In this document: positions 24,016-31,148 of the stretch, piece by piece
How positions within the stretch are numbered: the stretch's first letter is position 1
Layout of the letters: the number at the start of each line of letters is the position of its first letter
Source: an uncultured Collinsella sp.
Lineage (GTDB): Bacteria; Actinomycetota; Coriobacteriia; Coriobacteriales; Coriobacteriaceae
Direction: 5' to 3'
NCBI GenBank assembly: GCA_958427975.1
Contig: CAUAEH010000013.1
Coordinates: forward strand, 1-41,132
Length of the DNA stretch: 41,132 bases
The notes under the pieces: model-generated
Told to the model about the DNA's origin: nothing
The model's database searches: none
What the model saw: only the letters and a program-made list of their open reading frames with translations
Made by a program: the position numbers and the translations under genes

Positions 24016-24699
24016 ATGGAGGCTTACAAGCAAGAGTTCATCAAGTTTATGGTCGAGTCCGACGTCCTTAAGTTCGGCAGCTTTACGCTCAAGAGCGGCC
24101 GTCAGTCCCCGTTCTTTATGAACGCCGGCGCTTACGTGACGGGCTACCAGCTCAAGAAGCTGGGCGAGTATTACGCCCAGGCCATCCACGATAACTTTGG
24201 CGACGACTTTGACGTGCTGTTTGGGCCGGCCTACAAGGGTATTCCGCTGGCCGTCGTGACCGCAATTGCCTACCACGAGCTGTACGGCAAGGAGGTCAAG
24301 TACTGCTGCGACCGCAAGGAGGCCAAGGACCACGGTGCCGATAAGGGCAACCTGTTGGGTTATGAGCCCAAGGACGGCGACCGCGTGGTCATGGTCGAGG
24401 ACGTCACCACCAGCGGCAAGTCCATCGACGAGACCTATCCCAAGGTTAAGGCTGCTGCCGACGTCGAAATCAAGGGCCTGATCGTGTCCCTCAACCGCAT
24501 GGAGGTCGGCAAGGGCGGCGTGACCACCGCGCAGAAGGAGATCGAGGCAAAGTACGGTTTCCCCGTCGCGAGCATCGTTTCTATGGCCGAGGTCGTCGAG
24601 ACTCTCTACAACCACGAGATCGACGGCAAGGTTGTCATCGATGACGAGCTCAAGACCGCCATCGACGCTTACTACGAGCAGTACGGAGCCCGAGAGTAG
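24016..24699 (+). CDS. pyrE: Orotate phosphoribosyltransferase
   Basis: A 227-residue enzyme joining orotate and PRPP to give orotidine 5'-phosphate in pyrimidine synthesis. The PRPP-binding motif is VVMVEDVTTSGKS (residues about 131-143), and FGPAYKGIPLA and CCDRKEAKDHG are further family segments. The ATG at 24016 is chosen because GAGAGGAG lies just before it; an open frame extending to 23788 runs through a promoter-like region and lacks homology. It is encoded away from other pyr genes. A structured 3' element begins at its stop codon. Confidence 0.93.
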   Translation: MEAYKQEFIKFMVESDVLKFGSFTLKSGRQSPFFMNAGAYVTGYQLKKLGEYYAQAIHDNFGDDFDVLFGPAYKGIPLAVVTAIAYHELYGKEVKYCCDRKEAKDHGADKGNLLGYEPKDGDRVVMVEDVTTSGKSIDETYPKVKAAADVEIKGLIVSLNRMEVGKGGVTTAQKEIEAKYGFPVASIVSMAEVVETLYNHEIDGKVVIDDELKTAIDAYYEQYGARE

Positions 24700-24860
24700 T
24701 TACGGCGTTTTACCAAACGCCGTAACCGGCCGACGCTGCGCGCCGCCCAGGGCGACAATTTGCCATTCAAAAGGCGAGGCATGACCAGAAGGTCAATGCC
24801 TCGCCTTTTTCATGCCAACTTGTTCGCCCTGGACGTCGCTCGCTGTCCGTCCTCTACCTG
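24699..24860 (+). ncRNA. Structured 3'-UTR element, copy 1 (after pyrE)
   Basis: P0: GTTACGGCGTTT, loop TACC, perfect partner (24699-24726), starting on the last base of the pyrE stop. Then CGACGCTGC (24731). P1: CCAGGGCGA (24747) with TCGCCCTGG (24824). P2: AAGGCGAGGCAT (24771) with ATGCCTCGCCTT (24796), capped by GACC-AGAA-GGTC. CGCTCGCTG and ACCTGCGACG follow. Copies 2-4 share the layout with compensated stem changes. It could be RNA- or DNA-level structure. Confidence 0.6.
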
Positions 24861-24883
24861 CGACGTTGTCTTACTCCGGATGG

Positions 24884-24966
24884 GTAGTCATTGGGGACGT
24901 TCTTAAACGACTAGTCGTTGGGGACGTTCTTGTTTGACTAGTCGTTTAAGAACGTCCATTGACTAC
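24884..24966. repeat. GTAGTC...GACTAC palindromic repeat, copy 1
   Basis: It runs from GTAGTCATTGGGGACG to a closing GACTAC, with TTAAGAACGTCC as the inner right arm and the palindrome GACTAGTC inside. The left part is duplicated here (GGGGACGTTCTT at 24892 and 24920). A simpler copy lies at 27258-27315. Confidence 0.75.
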
Positions 24967-25007
24967 TTGCTCTCGTTAGATAAGCGTCCGAAAATCCACG
25001 CTCGTCG

Positions 25008-25571
25008 CTACTTAAGCCCCGGAAGGCGGGTGTAGGGGAACGAGCGCTCTAGGAACTCGGAGCAGCGGGCGTAATCTTTGGCGAAGTAGCTGCTGTAGAG
25101 CGAATCGAGCACGTATTGCACGGCGATGTGGCTCGCAAACTGCGTGATGCGATGCGTCATGCTCTCGTGGTCACTCACCGTAAGGTAGGCGGCAAAGCCG
25201 GGGTGAATGCGAGCGCAATAAGGCGTGCCGATGACGATGACCGGGACATGCCGACTGCTGAGGATCGGCAAGATGTCCTTGAGGTTGGGGACAAGGCCGC
25301 TGTAGGAGATGACGATTGCCACATGGTCGGGGCCCGAGGCGAGTGCCGTGCGCACTTGGGCCTCGACACCGTCGTGGCACGTCGCGCTTTTACCGGCGGA
25401 GAGCAGACGATTGCGGAACATTCCCGCTGGATAGAGGTTGTGCGAGCCTGTGTAGATGTCGACCTGTCGGGCGTTCGCGATGAGCTTGGCGGCGTGGTCA
25501 AGCTGCGTGGGGTCGAGCAGCTCCTGCGTTTCGGCCAGCGTGGTCTGGTAGAGCCCCTCCATGCGCTCCAT
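25008..25571 (-). CDS. Truncated RpiR-type protein, SIS domain only
   Basis: 187 residues that match the C-terminal part of MurR/RpiR sugar-phosphate regulators: a SIS domain with VDIYTGSHNLY and VAIVISYSGLVPNL, which would bind a phosphosugar. The usual N-terminal helix-turn-helix of about 75 residues is missing; upstream, the same frame meets a TGA seven codons before the first ATG. No good ribosome site precedes the ATG at 25571 or 25562. It may be a decayed regulator or a stand-alone SIS protein. It is divergent from the EIIA gene at 25749, which such a regulator could have controlled. Confidence 0.65.
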   Translation of the reverse strand: MERMEGLYQTTLAETQELLDPTQLDHAAKLIANARQVDIYTGSHNLYPAGMFRNRLLSAGKSATCHDGVEAQVRTALASGPDHVAIVISYSGLVPNLKDILPILSSRHVPVIVIGTPYCARIHPGFAAYLTVSDHESMTHRITQFASHIAVQYVLDSLYSSYFAKDYARCSEFLERSFPYTRLPGLK

Positions 25572-25748
25572 AACCTGCGCAGGCGATACTCAGCTTATCG
25601 ACCCGCGATGCAAAGGAGATACTCATCCCACGAGTACTACCGGGAAGGGCTCTCGATTCGAGCTCTTACCTTAGCAATTTGGCCATTTGGCACTATAATC
25701 ACCATAGGCATGCGCATAACGTTGCGCTTAATCAAGAGGAGAAAACGT

Positions 25749-26285
25749 ATGGGTCTGTTTGACATGTTCAAGAAGAAGGCTGAGCCCGCGGCTGCCGCTG
25801 CTCCTGCCTCCATCTCTGCTTCTGCCGGCGCCGACGTGCTGTGCTCGCCCGTCAAGGGCAAGGTCATCAAGATGGCCGACGTGCCCGATCCCGTCTTTAG
25901 CGGCGAGGTGCTGGGCAAGGGCTGCGCCGTGTGGCCCGAGGACGATCTGGTCTACGCTCCCTGCGACGGCAAGGTGACCGTCACCATGGGTCACGCCGTG
26001 GGCCTGCAGTCCGATAGCGGCATCGAGGTTTTGGTGCACGTTGGCGTCGATACCGTCAACATGAACGGCGACGGCTTCGAGGGCTTCGTCAAGGCTGACG
26101 ATGTCGTTAAGGCTGGCCAGCCCATGCTCAAGATCGACCGCGCCAAGATCGCCGCTGCCGGCTACAAGGACTGCGTCGTCGTGGCTGTGTCCAACACCGC
26201 CGAGTTCGCCGACGTCGAGCTCGCCGTCGAGGCTGAGTCTGCCGTTGCTGCTGGTGACGCCATCGTTAAGGTCGTTCGCAAGTAA
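25749..26285 (+). CDS. PTS EIIA, glucose family (stand-alone)
   Basis: A 178-residue EIIA of the glucose/Crr type. The phosphorylated His97 lies in VLVHVGVDTV, with the partner His82 in MGHAVGLQS, at the family's usual spacing of 15. An Ala/Ser-rich linker (residues 11-28) follows a short amphipathic MGLFDMFKKK start, as in Crr-type proteins that touch the membrane. AGGAG precedes the ATG. No EIIB/EIIC partner is nearby, so it must serve distant transporters. A strong terminator follows. Confidence 0.92.
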   Translation: MGLFDMFKKKAEPAAAAAPASISASAGADVLCSPVKGKVIKMADVPDPVFSGEVLGKGCAVWPEDDLVYAPCDGKVTVTMGHAVGLQSDSGIEVLVHVGVDTVNMNGDGFEGFVKADDVVKAGQPMLKIDRAKIAAAGYKDCVVVAVSNTAEFADVELAVEAESAVAAGDAIVKVVRK

Positions 26286-26310
26286 GCCGCGGCAACATAA
26301 GGGTGTTTTG

Positions 26311-26341
26311 GGGTGGTCGAATCGTTCGACCACCCTTTTTT
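26311..26341 (+). terminator. Rho-independent terminator after EIIA
   Basis: GGGTGGTCGAA and TTCGACCACCC form a perfect 11-bp stem with a TCG loop, followed by TTTTTT. Confidence 0.92.
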
Positions 26342-26520
26342 ATTACAATGCGGCGGAGCGTTTTATTGCGCGCTGGGCGGACCGGTAAACCGTTCGGACG
26401 TTAAATCGAGCCGACTGCGCCTTTGCTTTGCCGGGGGTGTTCGTTAGCGGCTAGTATGGCCTTATTGTTACGACGTGCGCCGCGTCGGGAAGCGCGGCGC
26501 CGCTTGTTGGGAGGAATCTC

Positions 26521-27078
26521 ATGAAAAAGAAGCTGCTGCTTGTGCCCCTGATGGCTGTTCTGGTCGCGTGCGTGGTTGTGCTTTCCGGCTGCGGAGGTCC
26601 TTCGGTTGAGGAGCTCATCACCGAGGATCTTACGACGCAGTTTGACGAGGTCAAGAACGGTGGCGACGACTTCCTCGCCGGCCTGGAAGAGGCTTCGGGC
26701 GACGAGTTCGAGCAGCTGGGCATCGATCCCAAGGAGTACGCCAAGAGCTATCTCGAGGGCTTTGACTACAAGATCGGCGACGTGACGGTCGACGAGGACA
26801 AGGGCACCGCGACTGCCGAGGTCACCATTACCTGCAAGTCCATGAACCAGATCGTTGAGGATTTTGCCACCCAGTACCAGGAGAAGGTCGCTGCGCTCGA
26901 TTCGATGCCTTCCGATGACGAGCTGTACAAGATGGCCGGTCAGGTTATGGTCGATGTGACCAAGGCTGCTAAGACCAAGGACACCAAGGTCACCTTCAAG
27001 TACTCCTGTAATGACGACGGCGAGTGGTCTGCCGACGATTCCGCAACCAACGAGATGATGAATGCCATGATGAGCTAG
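26521..27078 (+). CDS. Putative lipoprotein of unknown function
   Basis: A 185-residue secreted lipoprotein. The signal peptide MKKKLLLVPLMAVLVAC... ends in the lipobox LSGC, with Cys24 as the lipid anchor. The mature part is acidic and rich in Asp, Glu and Lys, with a central strand-rich part (GDVTVDEDKGTATAEVTITC). I do not recognise the family with certainty; small lipoproteins of this kind with a DUF-type domain are common in Coriobacteriia. GGGAGGA precedes the ATG. It has its own promoter region and is followed 5 nt after the stop by a structured element. Confidence 0.75.
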   Translation: MKKKLLLVPLMAVLVACVVVLSGCGGPSVEELITEDLTTQFDEVKNGGDDFLAGLEEASGDEFEQLGIDPKEYAKSYLEGFDYKIGDVTVDEDKGTATAEVTITCKSMNQIVEDFATQYQEKVAALDSMPSDDELYKMAGQVMVDVTKAAKTKDTKVTFKYSCNDDGEWSADDSATNEMMNAMMS

Positions 27079-27082
27079 GGGA

Positions 27083-27252
27083 GTTACGGCGTTTTACCAA
27101 ACGCCGTAACTGCTCGACGCTGCGCGGGCACCAGAGCGACAACTTGTCATTCAAAGAGGACGGCATGACCAGAAGGTCTATGCCGTCCTCTTTTCATGCC
27201 AATTTGTTCGCTCTGGTGCCCGCTCGCTGTCCGTCCTCTACCTGCGGCGTTG
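27083..27252 (+). ncRNA. Structured 3'-UTR element, copy 2
   Basis: P0 is identical to copy 1 (27083-27110), starting 5 nt after the lipoprotein stop. CGACGCTGC is at 27115. P1 is a perfect 16-bp stem, 27124-27139 (GCGGGCACCAGAGCGA) with 27208-27223. P2 is AAGAGGACGGCAT (27154) with ATGCCGTCCTCTT (27180), with the same GACC-AGAA-GGTC cap. CGCTCGCTGTCCGTCCTC follows. P1 and P2 differ from copy 1 by paired changes. Confidence 0.65.
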
Positions 27253-27257
27253 CCATG

Positions 27258-27315
27258 GTAGTCATTGGGGACGTTCTTATTTGACTAGTCGTTTAAGAAC
27301 GTCCCCAACGACTAC
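27258..27315. repeat. GTAGTC...GACTAC palindromic repeat, copy 2
   Basis: A long hairpin: GTAGTC-A-TTGGGGACGTTC on the left pairs with GAACGTCCCCAA-C-GACTAC on the right, with one mismatch and the palindrome GACTAGTC at the tip. As in copy 1 it follows directly after a structured 3' element. Confidence 0.8.
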
Positions 27316-27359
27316 TTTTCCTGAAAGTGGCAGTTGGGAAGGCGGCAGTTAGGGACACT

Positions 27360-27562
27360 CCTTGCGCCAGCGTCACATCGAATGCTCGGGAAAATGCGAC
27401 CCGGTTTTTGGGCGAATAATGGGTTGCGGTTTCCGGATGGGGTGGGTTGCGGAAAGTGCGACCCGGAATATTGCTCTGAAACGGGATGCCGTTTCCCTGA
27501 CGCGCCTCAAACGGAAAGCGCATCCCATTTCGGAGCTCCAAAACGGGATGCGCTTTCCGCGC
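27360..27562. repeat. Cluster of GGAAA/GCG-CCC hairpins
   Basis: This 200-bp gene-free stretch holds repeated words GGAAA, GCGACCCGG, GGGTTGCGG and ACGGGATGC. The clearest hairpin is CGGAAAGCGCATCCCATTT (27512-27530) with AAACGGGATGCGCTTTCCG (27541-27559), one mismatch. A related copy lies at 40387 upstream of dnaK. Confidence 0.65.
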
Positions 27563-27599
27563 GGCAGAATCGCTGCGTTCGTGCTGAGCGGCGGCTTCG

Positions 27600-28268
27600 T
27601 TACTCGCCCAGCACCAGCGCTGCAAGCTCATCCTGGGTGTCCACCACGTAGTCGGCGCCGGCGGCTTCCAGCTCTGCGCGGCCGCGGAAGCCCCAGCTGA
27701 CGCCGGCACTCTTAAGGCCGGCGTTGTGTCCGGTCAGGATATCGACATTGGAATCGCCCACATAGAGTGTGGTTGCCGGATCGGCGCCCAGCTCCTTCAT
27801 CACATGCAGCGTGACGGGTGCCTCGGGCTTGGGCGGAAACGCATCGACACGGCCCTGTACCAGTGCAAAGCGCTCGGAACCAAAATACTTCTCGATAAGC
27901 GGAGCCGCCGAGACGTGGTCCTTGTTAGTGAGCACGGCAAGCTGAACGCCCGCTGCGCGCAGACGGTCGAGCATCTCAATCGTGCCGGCGTAGGGTGAGG
28001 TGTGGTCCTCCTTGTGCTCGCCGTAATAAGCTCTAAACTCGGCAAGCGTCTGCCCAAACATACGGCCGTCGCCCGCATATTCGGCGGGCATAAAGCGCTC
28101 GACCAGCTTAAGCATGCCGTTTCCCACCTTGTAGCGGTACTCGTCCACGGCAAACGTGGGCCAGCCGTGCATCTCGCAGGTGTGGTTGCCGGCGGCCGCC
28201 AGGTCCTCGATCGTGTTGAGGAGGGTGCCGTCTAAATCAAAAATCACATGGGAAAAAGCTGCTGCCAT
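27600..28268 (-). CDS. HAD-family phosphatase (phosphoglycolate phosphatase-like)
   Basis: A 222-residue HAD hydrolase. The nucleophile motif is IFDLDGTLLNT (Asp11, Asp13); motif II is AVLTNKDH; the late motif VGDSNVDILTGHNAG binds Mg. A helical cap domain follows motif I, as in the Gph/PGMB-like subgroup, which dephosphorylates phosphoglycolate or sugar phosphates. GGGAG precedes the start at 28268. It lies downstream of hypE on the same strand, 125 bp away, and may be co-transcribed. The substrate cannot be told from sequence. Confidence 0.88.
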   Translation of the reverse strand: MAAAFSHVIFDLDGTLLNTIEDLAAAGNHTCEMHGWPTFAVDEYRYKVGNGMLKLVERFMPAEYAGDGRMFGQTLAEFRAYYGEHKEDHTSPYAGTIEMLDRLRAAGVQLAVLTNKDHVSAAPLIEKYFGSERFALVQGRVDAFPPKPEAPVTLHVMKELGADPATTLYVGDSNVDILTGHNAGLKSAGVSWGFRGRAELEAAGADYVVDTQDELAALVLGE

Positions 28269-28392
28269 GAAAGCTCCCGTCGTTGGGTTTCAAAACGCAC
28301 CTCATAATACTGGGCTTCCGCGTTGGGCATGCTTGGAATCTGAACATCTCCAGGGACATCAAGCCACATCGCGCCGACCGTGCAGTTCCGCC

Positions 28393-29427
28393 CTAGCAAA
28401 TTCTCGGCAGCTGCTCTCCTACGAGCATGTCGAGGATGCGGGTCGATCCCCAGCCGGTGCGTACGCGCACGGCGGGTCGAGCGCTTTCGGCAAGCGGCAG
28501 CACGCGACCGATGATGGCGGCGTTCTCGCCGTAGCGGGCGGCGCGCATGGCCGCCAGCGCGGCATCGCCCTGCTCGGCCGGCACCACGACGACCATCTTG
28601 CCCTCGTTTGCCACCTGCAGAACGTCGTAGCCGAGCATCTCACATGCCGCCCGCACGTCGGGGCGCACGGGCACGGCGTCCTCGTCGATCTCCATGGCAA
28701 CGCCGCTGGCCTGGGCAAACTCGTTGAGCGTGGATGCCAGGCCGCCGCGCGTGGGGTCGCGGAAGCAGCGGGTGTCGGGGGCAGCGGCGAGCACGTCGGC
28801 AATCAGGTGGTTGAGCGGCGCAGCGTCGCTTTCGATGTTGCTCGAAAATGCCAAGCCCTCGCGCTGGCTCATGATGGCGATGCCGTGGTCGCCCAGCGTA
28901 CCCGAGACCAAGATGACATCGCCGGGCTGGCAGTTTGCACCGCTGAGCGCCACGCCCGCGGGCACCTCGCCCACGCCGGCGGTATTGATATAGACGCCGT
29001 CGGCCCCGCCACGCTCGACCACCTTGGTGTCGCCGGTGATAATCTTCACACCTGCCTCGTGTGCCGTTTCGGCCATGGTCTGCACAATCTGGCGCAGATT
29101 GTCCATGGGATAGCCCTCTTCGAGGATAAAGCCGCACGATAGGTAGCGCACGTTAGCGCCTGAGGTCGCGACGTCGTTGACGGTTCCGCATACGGCGAGG
29201 CGGCCGATATTGCCGCCGGGGAAGAACTGCGGCGTTACCACAAAGCTGTCGGTCGACATGGCGATTCGCCCGCTTGCGGGCAGCGCGGCGACACCGGCAT
29301 CGTTGCCCGCAAGCAGCTCGGGCGACCCAAAGGCATCCAGAAAGACCTCATCGATAATGCGCTTCATCATTTGACCGCCAGAGCCGTGGCCCAGCAGGAC
29401 AGTGCTATCGGTGGCAGTACGGGACAT
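28393..29427 (-). CDS. hypE: Hydrogenase maturation protein HypE
   Basis: A 344-residue HypE. It dehydrates a thiocarboxamide on its own C-terminal cysteine to thiocyanate, giving the CN ligands of the [NiFe] site. The C-terminus is PRIC with the required last Cys. ATP-binding PurM-like segments include LLAGNDAGVAAL and RDPTRGGLASTLNEFA. The start at 29427 (MSRTATDS) follows GGAG; an in-frame codon at 29460 extends into non-conserved sequence. It is separated from hypD by a structured element of about 145 bp. Confidence 0.95.
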   Translation of the reverse strand: MSRTATDSTVLLGHGSGGQMMKRIIDEVFLDAFGSPELLAGNDAGVAALPASGRIAMSTDSFVVTPQFFPGGNIGRLAVCGTVNDVATSGANVRYLSCGFILEEGYPMDNLRQIVQTMAETAHEAGVKIITGDTKVVERGGADGVYINTAGVGEVPAGVALSGANCQPGDVILVSGTLGDHGIAIMSQREGLAFSSNIESDAAPLNHLIADVLAAAPDTRCFRDPTRGGLASTLNEFAQASGVAMEIDEDAVPVRPDVRAACEMLGYDVLQVANEGKMVVVVPAEQGDAALAAMRAARYGENAAIIGRVLPLAESARPAVRVRTGWGSTRILDMLVGEQLPRIC

Positions 29428-29493
29428 ATCGAAAACTCCAATCATGGGTGGAATCGGCAATAGCCGAGTGTGGCAGAATCGATGTTAAGTAAA

Positions 29494-29638
29494 AGTCAGC
29501 GAGCGCCATTCAGACGAAGTGAGTTGCCTTGAAAGAGGAGGCTGCTGGGCTTTTGCCCGCAGCCGACGATTGAAAGGCAACTCACTTCGTCTGAATGGCG
29601 CGCAGCGTCGGCCGGTCCGCCGTTCGTTAGAACGGCGG
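29494..29638 (-). ncRNA. Structured 3'-UTR element, copy 4 (after hypD)
   Basis: Read on the minus strand it starts 3 nt after the hypD stop: P0 (29638-29617, 9 bp, loop TAAC), then CGACGCTGC, then a perfect 28-bp P1 (29574-29601 with 29503-29530), TTCAATCGTCGG, and P2 (29564-29540, GGCTGC-GGGC, loop AAAA, one bulge), then CGCTCGCTGAC. The loop motifs match copy 3 (TTCAATCGTCGG and CCTCCTCTTTCA). Confidence 0.65.
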
Positions 29639-29641
29639 AAC

Positions 29642-30757
29642 CTAGCAGTCGCGGTAGCGGTAGTACGCCGCGCAGCTGCCTTCTGAGCTCACCATGCACG
29701 GGCCGACGGGGTGTTCGGGCGTACATGCGTGGCCGAACAGAGGGCAGTCGCTCGGCGTGATGGCACCGCGCAGCACGTCGCCGCAGCGGCAGCCGCGTGG
29801 CTCGACCGTCGCCTCAACGGGCACATCAAAGCGGGTGCCGGCATCAAAGCGCGCGAATTCGGGTCGGATGGAAAGACCCGAGTTGGCAATCGGTCCCAGT
29901 CCGCGCCACGTGGTGTCGCACGGCTCAAATACCTGCTCGACCAGCTGGCGCGCCACGGGGTTGCCGTCTGCATTGACGCCACGGCGGTAGGCGTTGTCAA
30001 TCGCCGGCCTGTTCTCGACAACCATCTGGACCAGCATGCAGATGCCCTGCAAGATATCGACTGGCTCAAACCCGGTGACTACGCCGGGGGTCTCGAACTC
30101 ATCGACCAAAAACCCAAAGGGTGCCAGGCCTGTGATGGTGGCGACGTGACCAGGCAGGATAAAGCCGTCGATGGTCGTCTCGGGGTCGTTGGAGATCGCA
30201 CGCAGAGCCGGCGGCGTGGTCTTGTGAGCACAGTAGACCGAGAAGTTCTGGAGTCCGCGCGCGTCGGCCTCCAGGATAGCGGCGGCAATGGTAGGCGTTG
30301 TGGTCTCAAAGCCGACGCCCATAAAGATGACCGGGCGTTCGGGATTTTGCTCGGCAATGTCGAGTGCGTCGAGCGGAGAGTAGACGATGCGGATGTCGCG
30401 CCCCGTCGCCTTTTGCGCGGCAAGCGAGGTGGACGATCCGGGCACGCGCATCATGTCGCCAAAGGTGGTGATGATGGCGCCGTCCATGTTGGAAAGCGCG
30501 ATTGCGTGATCGATGTCGCGGTTGGCGGTGACGCAAACGGGGCACCCCGGTCCGCTTAGCAGTTTGAGTCCCGTCGGCATAATGGAGCGAAAGCCATAGC
30601 GGCCAATGCTCACGGTGTGCGTACCGCAGACTTCCATAAGGTTGATGCTGCGGTTGCCGACAAGCTCATGAATACGATCGATGAGCTCGCGAGCCAGCTT
30701 GGGGTCGCGAAATGCCGAAAAGTCGATACCGGAGCGAACCGGCTGCGCCGCCGCCAC
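29642..30757 (-). CDS. hypD: Hydrogenase maturation protein HypD
   Basis: A 371-residue iron-sulfur protein that, with HypC, is the scaffold on which the Fe(CN)2CO unit is assembled. Family motifs are present: MEVCGTHT, GPGCPVCVT, FMGVGFETT and the C-terminal cysteine set EPRGCRCGDVLRG...CPLFGHAC. The start is a GTG whose first base overlaps the hypC stop (TAGTG), so the two are translationally coupled. It is of normal length and ends YRYRDC. Confidence 0.95.
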   Translation of the reverse strand: MAAAQPVRSGIDFSAFRDPKLARELIDRIHELVGNRSINLMEVCGTHTVSIGRYGFRSIMPTGLKLLSGPGCPVCVTANRDIDHAIALSNMDGAIITTFGDMMRVPGSSTSLAAQKATGRDIRIVYSPLDALDIAEQNPERPVIFMGVGFETTTPTIAAAILEADARGLQNFSVYCAHKTTPPALRAISNDPETTIDGFILPGHVATITGLAPFGFLVDEFETPGVVTGFEPVDILQGICMLVQMVVENRPAIDNAYRRGVNADGNPVARQLVEQVFEPCDTTWRGLGPIANSGLSIRPEFARFDAGTRFDVPVEATVEPRGCRCGDVLRGAITPSDCPLFGHACTPEHPVGPCMVSSEGSCAAYYRYRDC

Positions 30758-31017
30758 TAGTATGCCTCAGCCGGGTTGGTGGCGAGCTGGTCCTCTTCGG
30801 CCAGCTCGGCCATGGTATTGACGAGCTCGAGTGTCTCCTGGGCTTCCTGCTCGTCGACAATCTGAATGCCAAAGCCGGCGTGCACGAGAATATAGTCGCC
30901 TACCTGCGCCGTCGGCACGAGGCGCAGCGAAACGGGGCGCTCGATGCCCATCATGTCGACGGTCGCCTTAAGGTCGTCGTCGCGTTTAACCACTTTACCG
31001 GGAACGGCAAGGCACAT
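30757..31017 (-). CDS. hypC: Hydrogenase maturation chaperone HypC
   Basis: An 86-residue HypC/HupF chaperone. It begins MCLAVPGKVV, where Cys2 is the residue that binds the iron centre and the hydrogenase large subunit. VGDYILVHAGFGIQIVDEQEA is the conserved C-terminal part. It overlaps hypD by one base. It is read from its own short leader; the 131-bp gap to hypF holds a small GCTCGCGGGAGTCGCGAGC hairpin. Confidence 0.95.
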   Translation of the reverse strand: MCLAVPGKVVKRDDDLKATVDMMGIERPVSLRLVPTAQVGDYILVHAGFGIQIVDEQEAQETLELVNTMAELAEEDQLATNPAEAY

Positions 31018-31148
31018 AATGTTCCCCTTTTATACGTTTTGCGCTGGATAGGCGCCTAATTACCCATCAGTTGATGGTAGCGCTCGCGGGAGTCGCGAGC
31101 AAACGCGTTACACCTGTGAGACGGCGGCGCGCGGGCTGGCAAAACAGC

